From: Streptomyces vinaceus | GTDB taxonomy: Bacteria; Actinomycetota; Actinomycetes; Streptomycetales; Streptomycetaceae | Assembly: GCF_008704935.1 (NCBI RefSeq) | Contig: NZ_CP023692.1 | Location: 7,293,501-7,357,500 of the forward strand | Reading direction: 5' to 3' | DNA length: 64,000 bases | Part shown: one piece after another, positions 15,513 to 23,947 of the stretch | How positions within the stretch are numbered: the first letter of the stretch is position 1 | How the letters are laid out: each line of letters starts with the position of its first letter | The notes under the pieces: generated by a model | Seen by the model: only the letters and a program-made list of their open reading frames with translations | Databases searched by the model: none | Told to the model about the DNA's origin: nothing | Position numbers and translations under genes: made by a program

Positions 15513-16592
15513 ATGACCGAAACAGCCCTCGGTGTCACGACGGGCGCGGTGGCACGGCGTCTGGGCGTTTCACCGACCACGGTGCGTTCCTGGGAGCAGC
15601 GGTACGGCATCGGGCCGCAAGTGCGGGAGGGCGGCAGGCACCGGCGGTGGATGCCCGGTGACGTCGCGATGCTCGAAGAGATGTGCCGGCTCACCTCGTC
15701 CGGCATCCCTCCGGCCGAGGCCGCCCGCGCGGCGGCAGCCCTGCGCGGTCGATCCGATGCGGCGGACCGCGCCGAACCCTCGCTGCCCGTTCCGGCGGAT
15801 GCGATCGCGCCGCCGGAGGTGCAGCCCCGGCGCCGTCAGGGCGGTCCGGGTGGCGGGCTGCCTCTGGGCGAGGTGCGGCAGGAGTGCCGGGGGCTGGCAC
15901 GCGCCGCGGTGAGGCTCGACGGCCCGGCCATGGAGACCCTGCTGCAGCAGACGGTGGAAACGCACGGCCTGGTGACCGCGTGGGAGGAGGTGATGGCGCC
16001 CACTTTGCACGCCGTGGGGCGCAAGTGGGAATCCACGGAGGACCGGTACGTCGAGGTGGAGCATCTGCTGTCCTGGTACGTGTCGACCGTGCTGCGGCGG
16101 GCGGCCGTCACTGCCCCTCGGGCGTCGGGTCATACGGCGCCGGTGGTGCTGGCCTGTCTTCCCGGGGAGCAGCACACGCTGCCTTTGGAGGCGCTGACCG
16201 CGGGTCTGGCCGAACGGGGGCTGCCGGCCCGGATGTTCGGTGCTGCCGTGCCGGCGGAGGCGCTACGGGCGGCGGTGGGCCGGTCGGGTCCGATGGCCGT
16301 CGTGCTGTGGTCACAGTCCCGGTCGACGGCCGACAGCGTGCTGGCCCGGGTGGTGGCGTCCACGGCGTTCGGCCTCAAAGGGGCGAGGACCACCCCTCTG
16401 GTCCTCCTCGCGGGCCCGGGGTGGTCCGTGCGGTCCGTGACCGCGGGCATGGTGCGTCCTCGGGGGTTGAGGGAGGCCCTGGACGTGATCTCCACGCTCT
16501 ATGCCCAGCCGCACGCTGTCGTGGCCGAGGACGCGGTGCCCGGTGGGGCGGGCGGTCCCGGCGGCCGTCTCACGGCGAAGAAACCCGGATGA
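15513..16592 (+). CDS. MerR-family regulator with B12-binding domain (LitR/CarH type)
   Basis: 359 aa. N-terminal MerR HTH (TTGAVARRLGVSPTTVRSWEQRYGIGP, residues 9-35), a linker rich in Pro/Arg, then a helical cap and a cobalamin-binding Rossmann domain. W172 followed by E183-H184 recalls the W-x9-EH cap motif of CarH (here x10), and GEQHTLP (H221) fits the E/D-x-H-x2-G lower-ligand motif, with Pro at the last position. In CarH/LitR adenosylcobalamin senses light and relieves repression, classically of carotenoid and photolyase genes. Here the neighbour is a convergent lipid-modification operon. The ATG at 15504 is an alternative start; the transcript may be leaderless. Confidence 0.87.
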   Translation: MTETALGVTTGAVARRLGVSPTTVRSWEQRYGIGPQVREGGRHRRWMPGDVAMLEEMCRLTSSGIPPAEAARAAAALRGRSDAADRAEPSLPVPADAIAPPEVQPRRRQGGPGGGLPLGEVRQECRGLARAAVRLDGPAMETLLQQTVETHGLVTAWEEVMAPTLHAVGRKWESTEDRYVEVEHLLSWYVSTVLRRAAVTAPRASGHTAPVVLACLPGEQHTLPLEALTAGLAERGLPARMFGAAVPAEALRAAVGRSGPMAVVLWSQSRSTADSVLARVVASTAFGLKGARTTPLVLLAGPGWSVRSVTAGMVRPRGLREALDVISTLYAQPHAVVAEDAVPGGAGGPGGRLTAKKPG

Positions 16593-16604
16593 GCGTTCCG
16601 GTCT

Positions 16605-17429
16605 TCACCGCGGCCGGTCCCCGGAGCGTGGTGGCCGGGGTGGCCGGGGGAAGAAGCCGCTGGTGCGGGCCAGGTAGTCGGCGTAGCCGGGGCGGCCGGC
16701 CATGTGCGCCTCCAACAGGCGTTTGCCGCTGCCCTTGATGAGCAGGAGGCTCATCAGGAGTGGGGAGATGACGGCGGCGGCCGCGGTCTGCCAGGTGGCG
16801 CAGGCCGTCAGGTACAGGCCCCACCAGACGAGGAAGTCGCCGAAGTAGTTGGGGTGGCGGGTCCAGGCCCACAGCCCGCGGTCCATGATGCGGCCCTTGT
16901 TCGCCGGGTCGGACTTGAACCGGGCGAGTTGGTGGTCGCCGAGCGCCTCGAAGAACAGTCCGACGGCCCAGAGGGCCAGCCCCACCGCGGCCGCGGCGTC
17001 CAGGGACCGGGGCAGCAGCACGGCGATCTGGACGGGGAGCGAGACCAGCCAGACGAGGGCGCCCTGAAGGAGATAGATGCTGCGCAGGGCATATACGGCC
17101 GGGTTGCCCGGTGCCCGGGCGAGCATACGGGCGTACCGCGGGTCCTCTCCGTGCCCGCGGCCGCGCCGTGCGATGTGTACCGCGAGGCGCAGCCCCCACA
17201 CCACGGTGGCAAGGGCCACGACGGTCCTTCGCGCCGGATCGCCGTAGCCGGCCGAGAGGAACCAGGCGACGACGGCGACGGCCGCGAAGGCCGCACCCCA
17301 GGCGCTGTCGACGATCCTGTGGACCCCCTTGACCGTGGCCAGGGCGAAGGTGAGCAGCATGACGGCGAGCGCCGTGCCCGCCGACGCGGCGAGGACGGTG
17401 ACGAGGGCTCCGGTGTCAACGGGGCTCAC
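16605..17429 (-). CDS. DUF1295 / steroid-5-alpha-reductase-like membrane protein
   Basis: 274 aa with about seven hydrophobic segments and the DUF1295 signature in the C-terminal half: KGRIMDRGLWAWTRHPNYFGDFLVWWGLY, plus LLIKGSGKRLLE and GRPGYADYLARTSGFFP. Relatives reduce or methylate lipid-like substrates. The GTG start at 17429 overlaps the stop of the cyclopropane synthase gene (GTGA). It is the last gene of a four-gene operon devoted to fatty-acid modification; a role in reducing a modified acyl chain is plausible but not shown. Confidence 0.88.
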   Translation of the reverse strand: MSPVDTGALVTVLAASAGTALAVMLLTFALATVKGVHRIVDSAWGAAFAAVAVVAWFLSAGYGDPARRTVVALATVVWGLRLAVHIARRGRGHGEDPRYARMLARAPGNPAVYALRSIYLLQGALVWLVSLPVQIAVLLPRSLDAAAAVGLALWAVGLFFEALGDHQLARFKSDPANKGRIMDRGLWAWTRHPNYFGDFLVWWGLYLTACATWQTAAAAVISPLLMSLLLIKGSGKRLLEAHMAGRPGYADYLARTSGFFPRPPRPPRSGDRPR

Positions 17430-18748
17430 GCGAGCGCCCCTGTCGTGCCGTGCGGCTCCGACCCGCCGGTGAGCACGAGCTGGCGTACGTCGAGGTAGCG
17501 GGAGCGGAAGCCGGCCTCGGAGTAGGCGAGGTAGAGCTCCCACATCCGGCGGAAGGCGTGGTCGAAGCCGAGGGCCGTCACCTCGGCGGACCGACTCAGG
17601 AAGCGCTCGCGCCACAGCCGGAGCGTTTCCGCGTAGTGGTCGCCGTAGCCGGCGTCGTGGACGACGCGCAGTCCCGCGGCCTCGCTCTGCCGGCTGATGG
17701 CCTCCCTGGAGGGGATCAGACCGCCGGGGAACACGTACTTGCTGATCCAGGTGTGGGTGCGGGCGGTGTTCAGCATCCGTTCGTGCGGCATGGTGATGGC
17801 CTGGAGCACGGCTCGGCCGCCGGGGGCGAGCAGGCGGCGCAGGGCGCCGAAGTAGGCGGGCCAGTAGGCGGCTCCGACGGCTTCGATCATCTCGACGCTC
17901 ACGACGGCGTCGTACCTTCCGTCCAGGCGGCGGTAGTCGCACAGCTCCACGGTGACCCGGTCGGCGACCCCGGCGTCCGCGATGCGCCGCAGCGCGAGCG
18001 CGCGCTGCTCCTGGGAGAGCGTGACGGTGCGCACCCGGGCGCCGCGCAGGGCGGCGCGGACGGCGAGTTCGCCCCAACCCGTGCCGATCTCCAGGAGATG
18101 GGTTCCGGGTCCGGTCCCGGCAAGATCGAGGAGGCGGTCGATCTTGCGGTGCTGCGCGGCGGGCAGGTCCGCAGGGCCGGCCGGGAGCGACGCGAAGAGG
18201 GCCGAGGAGTAGGTCAGGGTGGGGTCGAGGAAAGTGGCGAAGAGGTCGTTGGACAGGTCGTAGTGGCGGTGGATGTTGCGGCGGGCCCCGTCGACGGTGT
18301 TCAGGTCCGAGGTGGGCCTGCGGTGGACCCAGGCGCCGCGCATACGGCGCAGGGCCTGCGGTACGAGGTCGTCCACGTGGCGGGCGAGGACGGTCAGGGT
18401 GGCGACCAGGTCGTCGCTGTCCCATTCGCCGGCCATGTAGGACTCTCCGAAGCCGATCAGGCCGTCCGTGCCGATCCGCCGGTAGAACGCTTCGGGGTCG
18501 CGCAGGGTCAGAGTCGGCGGGCTGCCGGCCGCTCCCTCGGGCTGCCGGGTGTCGCATGTCTCGGCGGCGGCGATCCGCACCCGCAGCGGCAGGCGGGTGA
18601 GAGCGCGTTCCACGATCCGGCGCGCGACCGCGGTGCGCAGGGCCGAGGTGCGTGGCAGGCGGGCGACGTCGGGCCAGCGTTCGGCGTCGACCAGGTCGCG
18701 GCCGGCCCGGGTACCGGAGTCGGGAGCGGGAGGCAGGGTGAGGGTCAC
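17426..18748 (-). CDS. Cyclopropane-fatty-acyl-phospholipid synthase-like methyltransferase
   Basis: 440 aa. SAM motif LLEIGTGWGELAVRAAL, then CDYRRLDGRYDAVVSVEMIEAVG and the C-terminal substrate region SKYVFPGGLIPS; the N-terminal FGESYMAGEWDSDDL and NIHRHYDLSNDLFATFLDPTLTYSSALF blocks are diagnostic of the CFA family. It transfers a methyl or methylene group to unsaturated acyl chains of membrane phospholipids. The GTG start at 18748 overlaps the DUF1365 stop by 4 bp and its own stop overlaps DUF1295. The cluster FAD oxidoreductase-DUF1365-CFA-DUF1295 resembles light- or singlet-oxygen-induced lipid clusters of other bacteria. Confidence 0.92.
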   Translation of the reverse strand: MTLTLPPAPDSGTRAGRDLVDAERWPDVARLPRTSALRTAVARRIVERALTRLPLRVRIAAAETCDTRQPEGAAGSPPTLTLRDPEAFYRRIGTDGLIGFGESYMAGEWDSDDLVATLTVLARHVDDLVPQALRRMRGAWVHRRPTSDLNTVDGARRNIHRHYDLSNDLFATFLDPTLTYSSALFASLPAGPADLPAAQHRKIDRLLDLAGTGPGTHLLEIGTGWGELAVRAALRGARVRTVTLSQEQRALALRRIADAGVADRVTVELCDYRRLDGRYDAVVSVEMIEAVGAAYWPAYFGALRRLLAPGGRAVLQAITMPHERMLNTARTHTWISKYVFPGGLIPSREAISRQSEAAGLRVVHDAGYGDHYAETLRLWRERFLSRSAEVTALGFDHAFRRMWELYLAYSEAGFRSRYLDVRQLVLTGGSEPHGTTGALA

Positions 18749-19515
18749 GGCGATTCTTCCTGGGCGGGATGAGCCTGGCAGTGGGTGGGCCGGGGCTGGA
18801 CGGGCAGGCCTTTGAGGTAGAGGCGGATTCCGTGCCGGCGGATGCCGAGCGAGACTCCGGCGGTCGACCACGGGTTGCGCAGCAGGGCCGCGAGGAGGCC
18901 GCGGGTCCCGGCCGGGCGGTGCGTTCCCCGGACCGTCGCGGTCAGGGGGCGCGAACCGTCGCCGTGGCGGAGCTGGACGGTGAGGTCGAGACGGTCTCCG
19001 GGCAGCGGCAGCCTCATCCGGTAGCTGCCCTCGACGCCGAAGAACGGGGAGACGTAGAAGTCCTTGGCCACCTCGGAACGGCCCTGGTCGTCGGGGTGCA
19101 CGAGATAGCAGTGGCGTTCGCCGTAGGTGTTGTGGACCTCGACGACGACGCAGACGAGGCGTTCGGACCTGTCGTGGCACCAGTACAGGGTCAAGGGGTT
19201 GAAGACGTGGCCCAGTACGCGAGCGTGGGCGAGCATGACGACCCGCCCGTCCGCGCCGAGGACGCCCTGCGCGGCGAGGTAGGCGTCGAGACCGGCGCGC
19301 AGGCTGGAGGCATCGCCCGAGAAGTGGTCGCGGGGGTCGAAACGGGCGAACGGGCGCAGCAGGCGGGGCAGGTCGGGAAGGTCGTCCACGTCGACGAGCC
19401 ACAGGTAGGTCCGGTGCCGCAAGGTGTACGTGACGGGCGTGGACCGGGTGTGCCGCACCTCGGTCGCGTACAAGGCGGGCATACGCGGTGCCGGGCGGGT
19501 GCGGGCGCCATTCAC
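18745..19515 (-). CDS. DUF1365 domain protein
   Basis: 256 aa with DUF1365 signatures: a start like ALYATEVRHTRSTPVTYTLRHRTYLWLVDVDDLP, RFDPRDHFSGD, HVFNPLTLYWCHD, VEVHNTYGERHCYLVHP and AKDFYVSPFFGVEGSYRMRL. The family is soluble, always found next to CFA synthase-like and FAD-oxidoreductase genes, and is thought to help lipid modification. The GTG start at 19515 overlaps the upstream stop by 4 bp; an internal ATG before PALYATEV is an alternative. There is no known catalytic residue set. Confidence 0.9.
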   Translation of the reverse strand: MNGARTRPAPRMPALYATEVRHTRSTPVTYTLRHRTYLWLVDVDDLPDLPRLLRPFARFDPRDHFSGDASSLRAGLDAYLAAQGVLGADGRVVMLAHARVLGHVFNPLTLYWCHDRSERLVCVVVEVHNTYGERHCYLVHPDDQGRSEVAKDFYVSPFFGVEGSYRMRLPLPGDRLDLTVQLRHGDGSRPLTATVRGTHRPAGTRGLLAALLRNPWSTAGVSLGIRRHGIRLYLKGLPVQPRPTHCQAHPAQEESP

Positions 19516-20768
19516 CAGGTCACCCCCAGAGATCCGGCGGCCTCGGCGCCCGAACGGCAGCCGTCCTCGTGGAAGCCCCATCCGTGGTAGGCGCCCGCAT
19601 AGGCGGTGACGCCGTCGTTGAGGGTGGGCAGCAGTCGCTGCGCCGCCACCGACTCGGCCGTGTAGACCGGGTGTTCGTACGTCATCCGGGCGAGGACCGT
19701 GGTCTCGTCGATGCGGTCGCCGGGGTTGAGCGTGACGATGTGCGGCTCGTGGGAGGGCAGGCGTTGCAGGCGGTTCAGGTCGTAGCTGACCCGAACGGAT
19801 CCCGGGCGGGCCGAGCAGGAGGGGAGCCAGTAGTTCCATGACGCCCGTGCGTGGCCGGCCCGCGGGAGGACGGCGGTGTCGCGGTGCAGGACGGTCGGGT
19901 TCCGGGAGTAGGTGAAGGCGCCCAGCACGCGCCGTTCCCGCTCGGACGGATCGGCGAGGAGTCTCAGTGCCTGGTCGGGGTGGACGGCGATGACGACGGC
20001 GGCGTGCTCGGCAGTCTCACCGTCCTCGGTGATCAGGCGTACGCGGCCGGCTCCGCGCACGACCGTGCGCACCGGTGTGGAGGTCAGGACGCGGGCGGGG
20101 GACTTGGCGGCCCGCTCGACGTAGGCCTTGGACCCGCCGGTGACGGTCTTCCACTGCGGGGAACCGGTGACGGCCAGCAGTCCGTGGTGGTCGAGGAAGC
20201 GGAAGAGGTAGGTGGCCGGGTAGTCCAGGGCGGTCGCCGGCGCGCAGGACCAGACGGCCGCGACGAGCGGGATCGCGAAGTGGCCGACGAAGTAGGACGA
20301 GAAGCGGTGCCGGCGCAGGAAATCGCCCAGGGTGGGGGTCGTGTCGCCGTCGGCGAGCAGCCGGCGGGCGGCGCGGTGGAAACGGGGCACGTCGGCGAGC
20401 ATCAACAGATGGCGGCCGCGCAGCAGGTTCGCGCCGCCCAGGAGTCCGAGGGGCCCGCGGGCACCGGCGTACTCCAGGCCGCAACCGTCGCACCGGACGG
20501 ACATGCTCATCTCGGAGTCCTGTGTGCTCACGCCCAGTTCGCGGAAGAGTCGCAGGAGGTGGGGATACGTGCGTTCGTTGTGGACGATGAACCCGGTGTC
20601 GACGTCGACCGTCCCGCCACCGCTGATCGGCACCTCGTGGGTGTGCGCGTGGCCGCCGAGGCGTTCGTCCGCCTCGTAGAGGTGCACGTCGTGGGCGCGG
20701 GACAGCACGTGCGCGGCCGTGAGTCCGGACACTCCTGACCCGATCACCGCGATGCTCTTTCGGTCCAT
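19512..20768 (-). CDS. FAD-dependent amine-oxidase-type oxidoreductase (COG2907 type)
   Basis: 418 aa. It starts with the dinucleotide-binding motif VIGSGVSGLTAAHVLSRAHDVHLYEADERLGGHAHTHEV, and the C-terminus has TAYAGAYHGWGFHEDGCRSG, characteristic of the NAD/FAD-binding proteins that accompany DUF1365 and CFA synthase. It probably oxidises or desaturates an acyl-chain precursor. ATG 20768 has GGGTGGAG upstream; it is the first gene of the four-gene operon, with all three junctions being 4-bp GTGA overlaps. The promoter must lie in the 300 bp up to the MarR gene. Confidence 0.9.
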   Translation of the reverse strand: MDRKSIAVIGSGVSGLTAAHVLSRAHDVHLYEADERLGGHAHTHEVPISGGGTVDVDTGFIVHNERTYPHLLRLFRELGVSTQDSEMSMSVRCDGCGLEYAGARGPLGLLGGANLLRGRHLLMLADVPRFHRAARRLLADGDTTPTLGDFLRRHRFSSYFVGHFAIPLVAAVWSCAPATALDYPATYLFRFLDHHGLLAVTGSPQWKTVTGGSKAYVERAAKSPARVLTSTPVRTVVRGAGRVRLITEDGETAEHAAVVIAVHPDQALRLLADPSERERRVLGAFTYSRNPTVLHRDTAVLPRAGHARASWNYWLPSCSARPGSVRVSYDLNRLQRLPSHEPHIVTLNPGDRIDETTVLARMTYEHPVYTAESVAAQRLLPTLNDGVTAYAGAYHGWGFHEDGCRSGAEAAGSLGVTW

Positions 20769-20940
20769 CCACTCCACCCCCAGGTGTCTTGGGTCCGGGA
20801 ACGCCGTCCCGTGACCTCGCTTCCGTCGGATGATTCGGTGCGCCGCCTCTGCCGGATGGGAGCCGGTTTCAGCGGCCCCGCAGCGGGAGCGATACACCCT
20901 CGGAGTCCGGCGGACGGTTGCCACCAGGGTGTCCAGGTGC

Positions 20941-20974
20941 GATGCGTTGACTCAACTTGCAGCGTTTTCGCATC
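20941..20974. promoter_or_regulatory. Nested inverted repeats upstream of the lipid operon
   Basis: Outer arms GATGCG (20941-20946) and CGCATC (20969-20974) enclose the perfect palindrome GTTGACTCAAC (20946-20956). It lies about 170 bp upstream of the FAD-oxidoreductase start, in the only gap (20769-21066) that can hold the operon promoter. It is a candidate site for the B12 or MarR regulator nearby; function is unproven. Confidence 0.45.
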
Positions 20975-21066
20975 GAATCCCGCGTCGTTTGCCGGGCGAG
21001 GCCGTGCGCGCCGGAAGTCCCACGGGCTCGGTCTTCAGCCCTCGCCGGAACCGGCAGGGCAGGCGC

Positions 21067-21561
21067 TCATCGCCCGACGAGGGCGAGCTGCCGGTTCATT
21101 TCGGTGAGGAAGCGCACCACCACGTGGAGTTCGTCGTCGGTGAAGTGGTCGCGCGCGGCGTCCGTACCGGTGGCCAGGGGGCGGAAGTAGTCCCGGGCGA
21201 CCTTCCTGGCCGCCTGGGCGTAGTGCAGGTGGACCACCCGGCGGTCATCGGCCGCCCTGACGCGGCGGATGTGGCCCGCCCTCTCCAGTCGGTCCAGGCA
21301 CGCGGTCATGGCACCGGAGGTGAGGTTCATCTGCTTGCGCAGCCGTCCCGGCGTCATGGGGCCGGCATCCTCGCCGTCGTCCGCGTCCAATACGGCGATG
21401 AGGGCCTGTACGTCGGTGAGGTGAAGGCCCTGGGCGTGGGCGAACTCCTGCGCGATGCGATTGAACTCCGCGTTCATCCTGCGCAGCAAGACGGCGAAGG
21501 ACTGCAACCCGATGGGGTCGTGAGTCGGAAGTGAAGGCGAGGGACTGTCGGTGTCGCGCAT
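21067..21561 (-). CDS. MarR-family regulator
   Basis: About 165 aa winged-helix protein: LHLTDVQALIAVLDA, MTPGRLRKQMNLTSGAMTACLDRLERAGHIRRVRAADDRRVVHLHY (wing), and a C-terminal dimer helix. Starts at ATG 21561 or ATG 21594 are possible; the latter would place the start inside a TTGACA box of the divergent promoter, so I prefer 21561. It sits between the lipid operon and the divergent MMPL transporter, the typical place for a MarR repressor of an exporter. It could also act on the lipid operon. Confidence 0.87.
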   Translation of the reverse strand: MRDTDSPSPSLPTHDPIGLQSFAVLLRRMNAEFNRIAQEFAHAQGLHLTDVQALIAVLDADDGEDAGPMTPGRLRKQMNLTSGAMTACLDRLERAGHIRRVRAADDRRVVHLHYAQAARKVARDYFRPLATGTDAARDHFTDDELHVVVRFLTEMNRQLALVGR

Positions 21562-21587
21562 GCTCAGAGCATATAGTCTCTCGATGA

Positions 21588-21615
21588 TTGACATTCTTTA
21601 TGAGTGACTTAATCC
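21588..21615 (+). promoter_or_regulatory. Candidate promoter for the MMPL transporter
   Basis: TTGACA (21588-21593), a perfect -35, followed after 16 bp by TAATCC (21610-21615). Transcription would begin just before the GAGGGA ribosome binding site of the TTG-started transporter gene. The -35 overlaps the alternative MarR start, consistent with MarR control. Confidence 0.5.
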
Positions 21616-21634
21616 GAGCAGTGAGGGACTCACC

Positions 21635-23722
21635 TTGAAGAGCACACCGAGATGGGCCCGCTGGATCGTGCCGCTCGCGTTGCTGATCGTGTGGCTCGGC
21701 ATCGGCGGGACGCTGGGACCGTATGCGGGGAAGCTGGGCGAGGTCGCCACCAACGACCAGGCGGCGTTCCTGCCGCGCAACGCCGAGTCCACGCAAGTCC
21801 TCGAAGCCCGCAAGGCGTTCGAGACGTCGCCCTCGGTCCCCGCCATCATCGTCTGGACGGCGAACGGCAACCGGATCAGCGCCGCACAGCAGGAAGCCGC
21901 CACTCAGGCGGTCAGCGGTCTCGCCGGCGGCAACGGTGTCGTTGCTGCGCCTTCCCCGGCCGTCGTCTCCGCCGACGGAGAGGCGATGCAGGCGGTCGTT
22001 CGGCTGGCCACCGATCTGGGCGATGAGTTGCCGACGGTCGTGGGGGAGGTGCGGCAGGCCGCCCAGCGGGTGACCGGTACCACGGTCCAGATCGCCGGAC
22101 CCGCGGCCAGCCAGGCGGACCTGTCCGACGCGTTCGCCGGCATCGACGGACTGCTGCTCGGTGTGGCCCTCGCGGCGGTGCTGCTGATCCTGCTCCTGGT
22201 CTACCGCAGCGTGCTGCTGCCCCTCGTGATCATCATCAGCGCGGTGTTCGCCCTCGGTCTGGCCTGCGCGGTGGTCTACGCGCTGGCGGACCGGGGCGTA
22301 GTACGGGTGGACGGCCAGGTCCAGGGGATCTTGTCGATCCTGGTCATCGGCGCCGCGACCGACTACGCGCTGCTCCTGGCAGCGCGCTTCCGTGAGGAGC
22401 TCGCCCGCCGGGGGGACCGCATGGACGCGGCGAAGGCCGCGGTACGCAGGTCGGCCGGAGCCATCACGGCCAGTGCGGCGACCGTGGCCCTGGGCCTCTT
22501 GGCCCTGCTGGCCAGCGACCTCACCAACAACCGGGCCCTCGGACCGGTCGGTGCCATCGGCATCGCCTGCTCGGTCCTCGCCACTCTCACCTTCCTGCCG
22601 GCCGCTCTGGTGCTGCTGGGCCGGGCCGCCTACTGGCCCGCCACTCCCAAGCCCGCCGACGCCGATCTCGAAGGCCACAGGGTGTGGCGCCGCATCGCCG
22701 CGGTGATCGACCGGGCACCGAGGCGGGTCTGGGTGTCCACCGCTCTGCTGCTCGTCGTGCTGGCGGGCTTCTCCTCCACCCTGTCGTCCAAGGGCGTGCC
22801 GCTGGACGAGATCTTCGTCAACGACGCTCCTTCGGTCGGTGCCCAACAGACCCTGGCCCGCCACTTCCCCGGCGGTTCGGGCAACCCCGCCGTGATCATC
22901 ACCAACGTGGGCCGAGCCGCCGAAGTACGTGCGGCCGCCGAGGGGACGGACGGCGTCGCCGCCGTCCTCCCGGCCACCGCGAGCGGACGACCGGGAACGG
23001 AGGCCCCGCTCGTCGTCGACGGCCGAGTACGCCTGGACGCCACGCTCAAGGCCGCGGCGGACAGCGGCGCCGCCAACGGGACGGTCCGGCAGCTGCGCGA
23101 CCGCGTGCACGCCGTGGCGGGCGCCGACGCCCTCGTCGGCGGCTACACCGCCCAGCAGTACGACACCCAGCGGACCGCCGCCCGCGACCGCACCGTCATC
23201 GTCCCGATCGTCCTCGGCATCATCCTGCTGATCCTGATCGCCCTGCTGCGCTCCGTGCTCGTACCGGTCCTGCTCGTCGCTACGGTCGCCCTCAACTTCC
23301 TGGCGACCCTGGGCGTGTCCGCTCTCGTCTTCGAACACCTGCTGGGCTTCACCGGCACGGACGCCTCCGTACCGCTCTACGGGTTCGTCTTCCTCGTCGC
23401 CCTCGGAGTCGACTACAACATCTTCCTGATGTCCCGGGTCCGCGAGGAAGCCCTCGTCCTCGGCGCCCGCCAGGGCGTGCTGCGAGGGCTCACCACCACG
23501 GGAGGCGTGATCACCTCCGCTGGCGTCGTCCTCGCCGCGACCTTCGCCGCACTGATGGTGATCCCGCTGGCCTTCCTCGTCCAGATCGCCTTCATCGTCG
23601 CCTTCGGCGTCCTGCTCGACACCCTGGTCGTACGGTCCTTGCTGGTACCGGCCCTCGTCATCGACATCGGCCCGCGCGCCTGGTGGCCCGGCGCGCTGTC
23701 CCGTCGAGCGGGATCCTCCTGA
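21635..23722 (+). CDS. MMPL-family (RND-type) membrane transporter
   Basis: 695 aa with two repeats, each of one helix, a large extracellular domain and a block of five helices. Conserved features are LSILVIGAATDYALLLAARFREEL in the first half and FLVALGVDYNIFLMSRVREEA in the second, with the Asp-Tyr pairs used for proton coupling. MMPL proteins export lipids, glycolipids or drugs. The TTG start at 21635 is supported by GAGGGACTCACC. It is divergent from a MarR regulator, suggesting induction by its substrate or by stress. The closeness of a lipid-modification operon is notable. Confidence 0.92.
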   Translation: MKSTPRWARWIVPLALLIVWLGIGGTLGPYAGKLGEVATNDQAAFLPRNAESTQVLEARKAFETSPSVPAIIVWTANGNRISAAQQEAATQAVSGLAGGNGVVAAPSPAVVSADGEAMQAVVRLATDLGDELPTVVGEVRQAAQRVTGTTVQIAGPAASQADLSDAFAGIDGLLLGVALAAVLLILLLVYRSVLLPLVIIISAVFALGLACAVVYALADRGVVRVDGQVQGILSILVIGAATDYALLLAARFREELARRGDRMDAAKAAVRRSAGAITASAATVALGLLALLASDLTNNRALGPVGAIGIACSVLATLTFLPAALVLLGRAAYWPATPKPADADLEGHRVWRRIAAVIDRAPRRVWVSTALLLVVLAGFSSTLSSKGVPLDEIFVNDAPSVGAQQTLARHFPGGSGNPAVIITNVGRAAEVRAAAEGTDGVAAVLPATASGRPGTEAPLVVDGRVRLDATLKAAADSGAANGTVRQLRDRVHAVAGADALVGGYTAQQYDTQRTAARDRTVIVPIVLGIILLILIALLRSVLVPVLLVATVALNFLATLGVSALVFEHLLGFTGTDASVPLYGFVFLVALGVDYNIFLMSRVREEALVLGARQGVLRGLTTTGGVITSAGVVLAATFAALMVIPLAFLVQIAFIVAFGVLLDTLVVRSLLVPALVIDIGPRAWWPGALSRRAGSS

Positions 23723-23947
23723 GGTGGTGGCGCGCGGGGGAGCCGCTTCGCGGAGCCCGGGTGAGGGGGCGCCGTCGAGTCGACGGGGCCCCGGTCGGTG
23801 GAATCTCCGGCCGTTCAGGGGGTAGACGGCAGGCTGCGCGTCAGCGCGCCTCTCGTGCGGTAAGCCGTAGCAGCCGCTCGATCGCCGTACCGGATCACCG
23901 GCAGTGGGCTCGCCGTCCATGCCGCCCGACACGCATACAGGTGGAGC

